NCBI RefSeq assembly: GCF_029168945.1
Contig: NC_083603.1
Coordinates: 8,432,001-8,496,000, forward strand
Direction of reading: 5' to 3'
Source of the DNA: Cannabis sativa
Taxonomy: Eukaryota > Streptophyta > Magnoliopsida > Rosales > Cannabaceae
DNA: 64,000 nucleotides
Shown: positions 1 to 13,088 of the stretch, piece after piece
Position numbering within the stretch: position 1 is the first letter of the stretch
Layout of the letters: every line of letters begins with the position of its first letter
Position numbers and translations under genes: made by a program
Notes under the pieces: generated by a model
Told to the model about the DNA's origin: nothing
The model's database searches: none
What the model saw: only the letters and a program-made list of their open reading frames with translations

Positions 1-179
1 AGAGTTGTACCGATTACTGATAAATGTATGTCGGCTAAAATACTGATCGATGCTGTCACATCAATATGACTAGAGTATGACTAGCATATTGAGTATAGGC
101 TGACATTATAGTCGATAATATTGTCGTATGAACGTTCTAGACTCAGTACCGCGTGGGACACGGGAATTAGGGTTATGAC
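1..179 (+). repeat. Old gypsy-like repeat fragment
   Basis: This stretch repeats motifs seen again at about 15960-16390: GTATGACTAG-type units, GAACGTTC, and an ACTCAGTACCG...GACACGG...TTAGGGTTATGA block. The repeat continues at 2073 after a solo LTR insertion and shares GGTTATGA..GGGTATGGGC with 16370-16390. Assignment to a gypsy LTR is inference from the tandem-motif style; no coding sequence is present. Confidence 0.5.
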
Positions 180-2072
180 TGTTGGGTTTTATGCCCTAAA
201 TAAAACTCATTTCAATATAATCAGATTTACTTATTAATATAGATCAGAAATAACATTTAATGTTGCATGGTTCACATGATTTATTTCATGATTATATGTA
301 CATAATGTATAAATTCATCTGAAACCCTTTTCACATACTTGATCCTGTTTATTGTGCCGTCAACACATTGGAAAGTAAACATGACTATGTGAATAAAGTT
401 TCCTAGATTTATCAGACACAGAGTTTTACTGATATGATAATCTACAACAAGAGTTTACTTGTATTTGGAGAAATACTATGTTCTTTCCAGAACATTGGTT
501 AAAGTAAAGCTCAGGTTGGATGCATGGAGTATGCATCGGAAGGGACCGATATTGAACTTTGACTTAGATTTAATTAAACTTACCGTAAAATCTATTCAAG
601 TCAATATCGCCTAGTTGATCCTAGATCAAATGATCTTAATCCTGTTATGATTAGGCTCAATCTTGAAAGGCTATTCGTGTTCCTTGAATTGTTAGTTAAG
701 CCTACCTTTAGGTCAGGGTGATACGTACTTTTTGGGAACACGGTAGTGCAATTGAGTGGGAGCGCTATCATAAACATGGAATCTATAGCTTCTATCTGGC
801 GAATAGTAAGCAAAGGATGATCTCCTTCGAGCTTGACCAAACGAAAATAAATGGTGGAGTACTCATTTCACATAAGCTGAAATATCATTTATACGGGGTC
901 AAGTGTTTTAAGGATAAAATACATAGTAGGGTGCTATGGTAATTTAATCCCTTTACTGTGTAGATCATTCATATAGAGGATAATTGATCACATTAGGATT
1001 ATAACAATGGATAACTAATGATGTGTCTATATGGTGGAACATATAGAGCATTCTATATACTGAGAGTGCAATTCTGAGTTCTATGCGTGGATTCAACGAA
1101 GAATTAATAAGTTAGTGAATTTTAGTGCTAAATTCTTGATCTACTTATTGGAAGCTCGGTTATATAGACCCATGGTCCCCCCACTAGTTGAGATAATATT
1201 GCTTGTAAGACTCATGTAATTGGTTTTGATTAATCAATTATAATTCTCAAATTAGACTATGTCTATTTGTGAATTTTTCACTAAGTAAGAGCGAAATTGT
1301 AAAGAAAGAGTTTATAGGGGCATATTTGTTAATTATGATACTTTGTATGGTTCAATTAATAAATATGATAAATGACAATATTATTTAATAATTATTTATA
1401 GTTATTAAATAGTTAGAATTGACATTTAAATGATTGAATTAGGAAATTGGCATTTTTGAGAAAATCAAATACAAAAGGTGTTAAAATTGCAAAATTGCAA
1501 AGCCCAAGGCCCAATCCATTAAAGGCATGGCCGGCCACCTATTGTAGCATTTTAAATTGATTTTTTCATTATTTTAATGCCATATAATTCAAATCTAACC
1601 CTAGTGGAATGCTATAAATAGATAGTGAAGGCTTCAGGAAAATAACACTTTTCTTCAGACTTTCTGAATCAGAAAAAAACTGAGCCTTCTCTCTCCCTAT
1701 CTTTAGCTGACCACTCTCTCTCTTCTTCCTTAGAATTTCGAAATCCTTAGTGTATGAGTAGTGCCCACACACATCAAGTGATACCTCAATCATAGTGAGG
1801 AAGATCGTGAAGAAAGATCATCAGCAAAGGAGTTTCAGCATCAAAGATTCAGAGAAAGAGATCCAGGTTCAGATATTGATAATGCTCTGCTACAGAAAGG
1901 AATCAATGGCTAGAAATCTGAACGGAAGGAGTCATTATATTCCGCTGCACCCAATGTAAGGTTTCCTAAACTTTATATGTGTTTATTTCATCGTTTTAGA
2001 AAGTTCATATTTAGGATGTTAATCAACATACTTGTGAGTAGATCTAAGATCCTGGTAAAATAATTTCCAACA
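180..2072 (+). mobile_element. Solo LTR of a Ty1/copia element (1.9 kb family)
   Basis: It starts TGTTGGGTTTTATG and ends TTTCCAACA, so it has TG...CA termini with short inverted TGTTG/CAACA ends. It is flanked by a perfect 5 bp duplication, ATGAC, at 175-179 and 2073-2077. A TATA box (TATAAATA, about 1613) marks the U3/R border. It is almost identical to the LTRs at 3002-4891 and 11198-13088. No internal region is attached, so it is a solo LTR left by LTR-LTR recombination. Short ORFs inside it recur in the other copies only because the copies are young. Confidence 0.93.
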
Positions 2073-3001
2073 ATGACCGGGTGTATGGGCACCAGGTTTG
2101 TAAAGACCGCTTAGTTTAATTTGGAAATTAGCAGTTAATCATGTTTAATTATGAATTATTTATAGCTATTTAAATAATTATTATACTGTTATTATTGAAT
2201 TCAGAGATGCATTTTTATGTCATTTAGCAGTTTTCATAATTTTGCATTTCCGGTGCCCGGTAACATGGAACTCGGTGTTTGGCTCAGTAAAATCACAACT
2301 TAGTATGTTAGTAGTTTGGGACGGTCTATTAGACATTGGAAATGTCGGGAATGGCTGGGAATTTAGAATTTCCCAAAAATACCCCTTTAGTGTTATTTAT
2401 GTTAGTTTAGTGTGGGGGGCAAAATGGTCATTTTGCCCCATTGTTAGTTTGTCTTTTGGTGGATTTTAATTGGTGGAATTATGTGGTTTATTAGAGTATA
2501 TGTTGGCTGAAGTAAAATGAATTAAGTGGCATTTATTTCATTTAGTCAAATTTTAGAAAGTTAGAAAATTGGTATTCAAAGGCTCTCTTTTCTTCTCCCT
2601 AGTTCGGTTTTTAGCAGCTGGGTTTTGGGGGGGATTCTCTTGGATTTCAAGCTGATTTTAGCATAGATTTGGACCTCAAGTTGTAGCTCTCCCTCTTAGT
2701 TTCTTGAAGATTTTTGTTGAAATGATGATGTTTGCATGCATAGTTTAAGTTGTTATTGTTGCTGTGATTTTATAGTTGTTTGCAGAGGTTTAAGCTTGAT
2801 TAATTGATGTTATTAAGCTGCTTGTAATGCTTGATGGTTAGGTTGTTAGAGTTGTGGAGTTTTTAGTGGAAAAGTTTAAGGTTTTCAAAGAGAAATTGGA
2901 ATTTTAGTGGATGTAGTTGTTGCATGAGTTAAGGTTTGATTTCTGCAGTTTTTAAAGGCTTGATTATGAGTTTGAATCATGGTTTGGATGCATGTTAGTT
3001 G
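2073..3001. repeat. Continuation of the old host repeat between two young insertions
   Basis: It begins with the second copy of the ATGAC duplication and ends with the first copy of AGTTG (2997-3001). No credible coding sequence was seen. It joins to 15392 once the composite element is removed. Confidence 0.5.
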
Positions 3002-4891
3002 TGTTGGGTTTTATGCCCTAAATAAAACTCATTTCAATATAATCAGATTTACTTATTAATATAGATCAGAAAGAACATTTAATGTTGCATGGTTCACATG
3101 ATTTATTTCATGATTATATGTACATAATGTATAAATTCATCTGAAACCCTTTTCACATACTTGATCCTGTTTATTGTGCCGTCAACACATTGGAAAGTAA
3201 ACATGACTATGTGAATAAAGTTTCCTAGATTTATCAGACACAGAGTTTTACTGATATGATAATCTACAACAAGAGTTTACTTGTATTTGGAGAAATACTA
3301 TGTTCTTTCCAGAACATTGGTTAAAGTAAAGCTCAGGTTGGATGCATGGAGTATGCATCGGAAGGGACCGATATTGAACTTTGACTTAGATTTAATTAAA
3401 CTTACCGTAAAATCTATTCAAGTCAATATTGCCTAGTTGATCCTAGATCAAATGATCTTAATCCTGTTATGATTAGGCTCAATCTTGAAAGGCTATTCGT
3501 GTTCCTTGAATTGTTAGTTAAGCCTACTTTTAGGTAAGGGTGAAACGTACTTTTGGGAACACGGTAGTGCAATTGAGTGGGAGTGCTATCATAAACATGG
3601 AATCTATAGCTTCTATCTGGCGAATAGTAAGCAAAGGATGATCACCTTCGAGCTTGACCAAACGAAAAATAAATGGTGGAGATCTCATTTCACATAAGCT
3701 GAAATATCATTTATACGGGGTCAAGTGTTTTAAGGATAAAATACATAGTAGGGTGCTATGGTAATTTAATCCCTTTACTGTGTAGATCATTCATATAGAG
3801 GATAATTGATCACATTAGGATTATAACAATGGATAACTAATGATGTGTCTATATGGTGGAACATATAGAGCATTCTATATACTGAGGGTGCAATTTTAAG
3901 TTCTATGCGTGGATTCAACGAAGAATTAATAAGTTAGTGAATTTTAGTGCTAAATTCTTGATCTACTTATTGGAAGCTCGGTTATATAGACCCATGGTCC
4001 CCCCACTAGTTGAGATAATATTGCTTGTAAGACTCATGTAATTGGTTTTGATTAATCAATTATAATTCTCAAATTAGACTATGTCTATTTGTGAATTTTT
4101 CACTAAGTAAGGGCGAAATTGTAAAGAAAGAGTTTATAGGGGCATATTTGTTAATTATGATACTTTGTATGGTTCAATTAATAAATATGATAAATGACAA
4201 TATTATTTAATAATTATTTATAGTTATTAAATAGTTAGAATTGACATTTAAATGATTGAATTAGGAAATTGGCATTTTTGAGAAAATCAAATACAAAAGG
4301 TGTTAAAATTGCAAAATTGCAAAGCCCAAGGCCCAATCCATTAAAGGCATGGCCGGCCACCTATTGTAGCATTTTAAATTGATTTTTTCATTATTTTAAT
4401 GCCATATAATTCAAATCTAACCCTAGTGGAATGCTATAAATAGATAGTGAAGGCTTCAGGAAAATAACACTTTTCTTCAGACTTTCTGAATCAGAAAAAA
4501 CTGAGCCTTCTCTCTCCCTATCTTTAGCTGACCACTCTCTCTCTTCTTCCTTAGAATTTCGAAATCCTTAGTGTATGAGTAGTGCCCACACACATCAAGT
4601 GATACCTCAATCATAGTGAGGAAGATCGTGAAGAAAGATCATCAGCAAAGGAGTTTCAGCATCAAAGATTCAGAGAAAGAGATCCAGGTTCAGATATTGA
4701 TAATGCTCTGCTACAGAAAGGAATCAAGGGCTAGATATCTGAACGGAAGGAGTCATATTATTCCTGCACCCAATGTAAGGTTTCCTAAACTTTATATGTG
4801 TTTAATTTATCGTTTTAGAAAGTTCTTATTTAGGATGTTAATAAACATACTTGTGAGTAGATCTAAGATCCTGGTAAAATAATTTCCAACA
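3002..4891 (+). repeat. LTR1 of the composite copia element
   Basis: TGTTGGG...TTCCAACA, 1890 bp, nearly identical to LTR2 and to the solo LTR at 180-2072. It is preceded by AGTTG. A TATA box (TATAAATAG) lies near 4435. The leader after it has a decayed primer-binding site (about 4893). Confidence 0.92.
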
Positions 4892-7800
4892 AGCCGGCCT
4901 CGCAGCCATGGTAATTGATTTACTTGCAAGAAATTTGGACTTTAAAACGATTGTTTGTATGTTCTTTGGATGGTATCATGTTGTATTGAGTGTTATTTGA
5001 TGATTGATTGATGTTTGTAAATTTTCGTGAAAAATAATTGCGATTTTGTCTCTGGAATTATTTTTATTAGATAGTATGGGAAAAATTAAGCAAGTTATCC
5101 TTTTACAGAACTCAATTTCGATTTTATTTGAATTAGTTATGAATTTTTGAAGATTTGAAAAAATCGAGTACATCTTTGAAATTTTCCTGCGATCGCGAAA
5201 CTGTCCGTACAGTTCACAATTTTTTTTTTTGTTTTTCTTCGATTTTTCATGCTTTTTCATGGAATTAACTTCCGATTTTTGGTATAGTTTTGCATTTATA
5301 ATATTACTATTCCTAATTCAATTCTAATTATCTTTTTGAATTAATTTAATATTTTTTAAATTTAATTCAAGATATTAGTGTAATTTGAATTTGAATAGAA
5401 TTAGTATCTATCTTCTTGCTTAAAAATCTATCTTATTTTAAAATTTGATTATATCTTATCTTATTTTAAATTTAAAAATAAAATATTTATAATCATGTAA
5501 TTTTTAAATGATATAAGATATTTTGCTAATTTTTTTAAATTTTGTTATTTTATTTATTTAAATTACATTTAAAATTTGAAAAAGATATTTATTTATCTTT
5601 TCTAATTTTTTATTTATAAAATAACATTTAAAATTTAAAAGTAGTTAGCAAATTTTTGAAATGATATTTAGGTTGGTTGAAACCTAATTTTTCAAAAATT
5701 GTAGGTTTAATTTTAAATTTAAATTTTTAAAAATTTCAAATTTTTCAAATTTTTTTAAATTTTTCAATTTTTTTTAATTATTTAATTAATTATTTTCGAA
5801 ATTAAATATTTAATTTAAAATTAAATAAATCCTACATCCAACTATCCAGCTAACCTTGTTGCAGGAGTATGTGTTTTAGCTTATGTGTAAGTTTTCAAAA
5901 CCTATTATTACTTGATTGCAAATAGCCATGGTTACTTTTTGCCAGATCTAATGATCTGATGGCTCCCTTGGTCAAGATAATAATTTGTAACAGGTATATT
6001 TACAATCTTCTTTCATCTGTGTATGACCTAGCAACATGATAGGACCCATCCAAAGTGTGCCTGTGTGAGCCTATGTGTTTAATTTGATTATAGATGCATA
6101 TAGGTTGTTGTTGCTAAAATAAATTATCATAGTTCTTGATAGAATTTATTTAGGCCCATTTAGTTATTGGGCTTATTCAATTAATAACAGTTGTTCTTAT
6201 TAAGGTTAAATTCATCTCTTTTGGGCCTTGTGTGAGAGTTGGGAGCCATAGAAGTGGGTACGACATACTGAACCCAGCACCCCCTCACATGAACCACCCC
6301 AATTGTGAAGGCCCATTTGCCTGATTTGAACAACTGTACTAGGTTAATTACACTAGTTTAACCTAATAAAATTGATTAGCAACATAATTCATTTCATTTA
6401 TTTTGAAATTAATTTAAGAAAATTATAGTTTAAAGAATTCTTTATTCTAAGCTAAATTATATGTATTTTCTTGTATTTAATTAAATATAGAATTATAACC
6501 ATCTAGATTCTTTCTAGAACTTAATTTAAATTTTTCATTAAATATTCTTATTTAAGTTGATATTGAGTTATCTACAACTAACCAACTTAAATCTGAATAT
6601 CTTTTGAATTTCAAATTTCAAAATTAAGTTGAGGAATTTTAGACATTGGTTATTAAGATTCTTTAGATATTTTTTAAGTTAATATCTTTTCGAATATTAA
6701 CTTAAAATGGAATATTTTCAAATTAAGTGGTTACAACTTAATTTTTGATATTTAATTAAATTTAAATTTGAAAAATATTTAAGTTCTAGATTTTTTCTAA
6801 TACAACTTAAATTAGATATTTTTTCAAATTTTGTGGAAAAGATACTTAGTCAAATAAGATATTTTCTAGATAGTTATTTCTAGACTACTTATTATTTCTA
6901 ATATTAAATAGGAAAATATTATACACTATGAAATTAATTATTTATATAATTAATTTTGGTACAATTTATTTTAAGTATATTTTTCCTAGTATTAAACTAG
7001 AAATTAATAATTAAGCCTTCTCTACACTTAATTATTTATTTCTTGAATTTAATACATTTAATTAATTTGAAAATTGAATATCTAAGTTGATTTTTATCAT
7101 CATACTTAAATATTTCTTTTTCATGACATTTAATTAAAAAGAAAATGATTTTTAGTTGAAATTTATTTTTTCAACTAAATTTAAATAATTTTCAAAATAT
7201 ATTTTTTCTTTATTTTATTAATCAATTTTCGAAATTGCATTTCTTAAATGCTAGAATTTCGAATTTTATCTTGAAAAATAGATTAAGTTGTAAATTAATT
7301 ATTTATTTTAATTAATTCTTGGATCAACTTAAATCAATGATTTTTTCATTTATTGATTAATTTAAAATAAATTGAATTAAAGTATATTATTAGAAATTGA
7401 ATTAATTAGTCAAAGGAAAATCTAGATAAATGATATTTTTGCTTGAAGTATTTTTCTAGTGTATTTAATTAAATAGAAAATTAATATTTAAGTTGATTTT
7501 CATCATCATACTTAAATATTTGAAATTTTTCTTATATATTTAATTAAATAGGAAAATTATATTTTTTGTTGTAAATTAATTTTATTAATTAATTTTGGGC
7601 CAACATTAAATTAGAATAATTTTTCCAGGATTAATTTTTTATTTTAACATGCATTTTCGAAAATTGTATTCTTAAATACTTTAATTTTTTAAAATGCAAT
7701 ATATATTTATAGAAAATTAAATTTGAGTTGTAAATTAATTTATATTAATTTTGTAACAACTTAAATTGAATATTTTTCTAAATATTTATTAGAAATTATT

Positions 7801-8960
7801 ACTAAGATGGAAATAATTCATGTTATTTTTATATCCATCTAAGTAAAATTTATAAATATTAAATTAAAATTTATATTTAGAATTTTTCATTCTAAATTAG
7901 AAATTTTAAATAAATATATATTTAAAATAAATAAATTAAATAAAGAGAATCAAAGAAAATACAACTCACTTTAAATAATGAGCTTGATTATTATTAAGAT
8001 ATTCGATCTCCATTGTTGGTCTTACAAAAGTTAAATGTTTTCAATATAACCTCGAGACGCTAGACTTCGTCCCCCTATGGATGGTTATTCGTTGAACGCA
8101 TTTAACACCGTAAGATTTCATTTGATAAGTGTTTTGTGAGTTTTCGTCTCTATTTAGACTCTCCCCTACGGTGACTACTCAGAGATAAACTCATAAAACA
8201 TGAAACAATGGTGGAAACTCATAAAATGAGAATAACCTTGACTCTCGCCTACCGGGACAACGTTGGATTCTTATTTTGATTGAATAAAAGGTTGCTAGAA
8301 TGGTTTCTATTTTAGATGAGCTGATAACTCTATTCAATAAATGATGCTTTGACTCTCGCCTATCGGGACACTGTATCAGTTTGTTGAAAACCTTGGAAAT
8401 TATATAGGATTGTATGTTTTAGTATTTTCACTAGTCATTCCTACTTGCTATATGTTTATAATTTCTGAATTGTGTATGAATTTATATTGAACCATGTTAT
8501 TTTCTGTTATTAAGTTGTAGTTTAATTTCGAATCTTCATTGTTGGTCTAACATGTTTGTTTTTCTAATGAGATAAATCCCTAATGGATTTTCACCATTAG
8601 ACATACATAATAGTGTTAGATCTCGAAAGATAAATATTGTATATGCAACATCTAGCTGTTCATTAATTGATGACACCTTAGACTAGTATTTTTACAATAT
8701 GAAACAAGAAGATTACATAAATAAGATTACTTTGTCTTTCGCTAATCGAAGCATCGTTGGATTCTTATTTATAAGCGAAATTATCCTAATTCCTCTTAGC
8801 TTATTCATTTCGAATTAGCTCAATAATATATCATTGGATGAATGGTCTATAAATCATTTCATGTCATTATATTTTCTCTTTAGAAATTAAATGACGCATA
8901 TGATTATAATCCCGAAATTCTATTCCCAATTGATATAAATCCTCAATCTTAGAAATCTCC
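4892..8960 (+). repeat. AT-rich non-coding leader of the copia element
   Basis: About 4 kb of very AT-rich sequence lies between the primer-binding site and the first recognisable pol sequence. No ORF of useful length was seen. It carries a GACTCTCGCCTAYCGGGACA-type motif at about 8250 and 8350, with a weaker third version near 8733. Two of the three are followed by GTTGGATTCTTATTT. The first 1.57 kb is repeated at 13089-14657. Confidence 0.7.
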
Positions 8961-11190
8961 TACTTGTATGGGCAAATCTGACTTAGAGTTTGTATTAGTA
9001 GTGGTGGTCCAAGATAGAATTACTCATAATATTTGGTATAAATTTAAGTCTTTGACTTTAATTTTAGAATCCAAACAGAAATTTTCTTATATTTCTATTT
9101 CCAGAATACAATACAGTTACACTTTCTCAAGTGTTCAACATCCATCTTCTATTAATGGATTAAAACTGTATGGAATATGAGTTAGGTATTCTGTGACCAG
9201 GATCCACTTGCAGTATTCTAAAAACTCTTTGATGTAACTAAACCTATGTCATCAAAAGACACTACCACATTTTTTTAATTTATGGCATTTGTATCTTGTT
9301 CATAGTGGATTTGACAAGATCAATCTCTGCAAAGAGTAAATATGCCTATATCCACTGAAAGTAGTTCATCTCATTCGCAGATGAATGTACATTCAGGGGT
9401 GGATATGAGTTTTTCGTTGTATTCTTCAAACGATAACTCTAGATTATACCTTTTAGCAAGAAATTTGAAATGTTTGAAAAATTTCATTAATTTCTAGCAA
9501 TGGTTAAAACCATTAAGGTAAGTGGTTAAAGATCTTGCGAACTGATAGGGGTAGAGAAATAGTTAGAAGATATGCAGTTCAAAGATCATTAAATTGATTT
9601 TTGAATTATATCCAAACTTACCTCCCCAGAAATTTTAAGTTGCATGTTGATGATTAGTTACTAGTCGTTGCCTAAATCCTTCTATGGTAATACAATTTCA
9701 GAATGATGAATGGTTGTATACTTAATGTAAATCATTACTAGATTCATGGATGACCTAATCAAAATCTTAAGAAAAGCTAGAACTGTTAACCATGGTTTGT
9801 TAGCTATTCTAAATGATTAGGGGTGGACCATCCCATTGTCAATAGATAAGAAAGTGTTTGTTCAAACAAATACTACTTTTCTAAGAAAATGACTAAGTCT
9901 GAAAAACAAGTAGCGAATAAAGGAGATATTTAATTCTTGATTCCAAAAGTGTTCTATCATCTTATTTGATATATGATGATCCCACTGCCTCTGTTGTCTT
10001 GTCACAACCGAAGAGATCAATACCATTTAGTTTTCTTAGACATAATTCACGGTGCCTTGTCGTAGTGGGAGAGTTTCTAGGAACTCACCTTCTTATGACT
10101 TGGGAGACACTAGTGATTAAAATCCATTGTGAGTTTAAACAAGTAATGGATTGTCAAGATAAGAAACTAAGAAGAAAGCCAATAGAACTATGGTTTAATC
10201 CATTCACATGGACTAACCTAAAGTTTTCTATTACAAGGACATAAAAGGAAATTTTAGTTAATAAGTCTATTCTATGGACTTAACAAACTTCATGTTCCTA
10301 GTATTATAGGTTTGAGTTTATCTAAACCTATGGCTTGTGGTATACCTGGTAATTACTTACTCTAATGCAAGCAACTTATTTTAGTAAGATGCTGAAGCAT
10401 TTTCTTTCTAATGGCAATCTATAGAAGCTTCACAACTTCTTAGGTATAGATTTTATTTATCTAAGGAAAAGTCTTAACTATTCCAGAAAAGATAAAGCCA
10501 TGAAAGAATTTCTTATATCAACAGTGAGAGGTCTTAGATATGCTTTTGTATGCCTTAGACCAGACACCTGCTGTTGAGTGGGAGTAATGAGTAGGTATCA
10601 GATTAATCCAGGAGAAGAACATTGGAAGACAATCAAGTAAATTTTAAGATTAAGAAGAGGAACTATATGTTAGTCTATAAGGGTGTGTTTAAAACTCTTA
10701 GACTACACCATATCAGATTTCGAAATTTGCCTTTGTGCTAGTAAATCTTTCTGATAAGATGGTGGTTACTCTGGGGGTGGAATAGTGATTTTGGAGAAGT
10801 GTAAAAACCTATCTGAAGTTTCTAGGTCTACCAGAGAGAGACTGAATGTTAAAGCTGCAGGAAAGGTACTTATTCAGTCTAAGGAGAGTTCTATACATTT
10901 TGGCATCATTCCAAATTGCCTTAAACTACTAGTGTTAATTTCCTGATTAACCAAAAGTAGTTGCCAAAGGTATAGAATCCAGTATCCCAAGAGAGTAGAC
11001 ATATAGAGAGGAATTTCACATTATCAATGATTTTGTGATTAAACGAAGAGTAATAGTGGAGAAAAGGTTGTGGTTAATTCAACCTTTCAGATCCTATTAC
11101 GAGGAGTTTACTACTACTACTACACTTGATTTGTATATCAAGGTGTTGAGATTATTTGAAACACACTTTTTGTTTTATATTAGTGCAAGT
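8960..11190 (+). pseudogene. Decayed copia pol (integrase, RT, RNase H remnants)
   Basis: Fragments of copia polyprotein can be read in several frames with many stops. A pre-integrase box with the LWH..L.H pattern is at about 9280. An integrase-core remnant (GGYEFF, then a disrupted D-D-x-S-R region) is near 9400-9450. A segment of RSGRVSR pattern, typical between integrase and RT, is at about 10063. A VGVMSRYQINPGEEHW-like segment from the RT/RNase H border is at about 10580. The order integrase then RT is the Ty1/copia order. None of it can encode a working product. Confidence 0.75.
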
Positions 11191-11197
11191 GGGAGTT

Positions 11198-13088
11198 TGT
11201 TGGGTTTTATGCCCTAAATAAAACTCATTTCAATATAATCAGATTTACTTATTAATATAGATCAGAAATAACATTTAATGTTGCATGGTTCACATGATTT
11301 ATTTCATGATTATATGTACATAATGTATAAATTCATCTGAAACCCTTTTCACATACTTGATCCTGTTTATTGTGCCGTCAACACATTGGAAAGTAAACAT
11401 GACTATGTGAATAAAGTTTCCTAGATTTATCAGACACAGAGTTTTACTGATATGATAATCTACAACAAGAGTTTACTTGTATTTGGAGAAATACTATGTT
11501 CTTTCCAGAACATTGGTTAAAGTAAAGCTCAGGTTGGATGCATGGAGTATGCATCGGAAGGGACCGATATTGAACTTTGACTTAGATTTAATTAAACTTA
11601 CCGTAAAATCTATTCAAGTCAATATCGCCTAGTTGATCCTAGATCAAATGATCTTAATCCTGTTATGATTAGGCTCAATCTTGAAAGGCTATTCGTGTTC
11701 CTTGAATTGTTAGTTAAGCCTACTTTTAGGTAAGGGTGAAACGTACTTTTTGGGAACACGGTAGTGCAATTGAGTGGGAGTGCTATCATAAACATGGAAT
11801 CTATAGCTTCTATCTGGCGAATAGTAAGCAAAGGATGATCACCTTCGAGCTTGACCAAACGAAAATAAATGGTGGAGATCTCATTTCACATAAGCTGAAA
11901 TATCATTTATACGGGGTCAAGTGTTTTAAGGATAAAATACATAGTAGGGTGCTATGGTAATTTAATCTCTTTACTGTGTAGATCATTCATATAGAGGATA
12001 ATTGATCACATTAGGATTATAACAATGGATAACTAATGATGTGTCTATATGGTGGACCATATAGAGCATTCTATATACTGAGAGTGCAATTCTAAGTTCT
12101 ATGCGTGGATTCAACGAAGAATTAATAAGTTAGTGAATTTTAGTGCTAAATTCTTGATCTACTTATTGGAAGCTCGGTTATATAGACCCATGGTCCCCCC
12201 ACTAGTTGAGATAATATTGCTTGTAAGACTCATGTAATTGGTTTTGATTAATCAATTATAATTCTCAAATTAGACTATGTCTATTTGTGAATTTTTCACT
12301 AAGTAAGGGCGAAATTGTAAAGAAAGAGTTTATAGGGGCATATTTGTTAATTATGATACTTTGTATGGTTCAATTAATAAATATGATAAATGACAATATT
12401 ATTTAATAATTATTTATAGTTATTAAATAGTTAGAATTGACATTTAAATGATTGAATTAGGAAATTGGCATTTTTGAGAAAATCAAATACAAAAGGTGTT
12501 AAAATTGCAAAATTGCAAAGCCCAAGGCCCAATCCATTAAAGGCATGGCCGGCCACCTATTGTAGCATTTTAAATTGATTTTTTCATTATTTTAATGCCA
12601 TATAATTCAAATCTAACCCTAGTGGAATGCTATAAATAGATAGTGAAGGCTTCAGGAAAATAACACTTTTCTTCAGACTTTCTGAATCAGAAAAAAACTG
12701 AGCCTTCTCTCTCCCTATCTTTAGCTGACCACTCTCTCTCTTCTTCCTTAGAATTTCGAAATCCTTAGTGTATGAGTAGTGCCCACACACATCAAGTGAT
12801 ACCTCAATCATAGTGAAGAAGATCGTGAAGAAAGATCATCAGCAAAGGAGTTTCAGCATCAAAGATTCAGAGAAAGAGATCCAGGTTCAGATATTGATAA
12901 TGCTCTGCTACAGAAAGGAATCAAGGGCTAGATATCTGAACGGAAGGAGTCATATTATTCCTGCACCCAATGTAAGGTTTCCTAAACTTTATATGTGTTT
13001 AATTTATCGTTTTAGAAAGTTCTTATTTAGGATGTTAATAAACATACTTGTGAGTAGATCTAAGATCCTGGTAAAATAATTTCCAACA
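11198..13088 (+). repeat. LTR2 of the composite copia element (shared middle LTR)
   Basis: 1891 bp, nearly identical to LTR1. It lies directly after the purine tract AAGTGGGAG and directly before a leader with a better preserved primer-binding site (TGGCCTCAGAGCC, about 13091). It therefore acts as 3' LTR of unit 1 and 5' LTR of unit 2. Confidence 0.92.

Noticed and set aside
601..840. 79 aa minus-strand ORF, repeated at 11619-11858
   Set aside because: It lies inside the LTR and is conserved only because the LTR copies are nearly identical. The 3002-4891 copy breaks it by a small indel, which argues against selection.
3002..13088. Ordinary two-LTR element ending at LTR2
   Set aside because: The 5 bp after LTR2 (ACTGG) do not match AGTTG, and internal leader sequence follows. 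The match is at 15387-15391.
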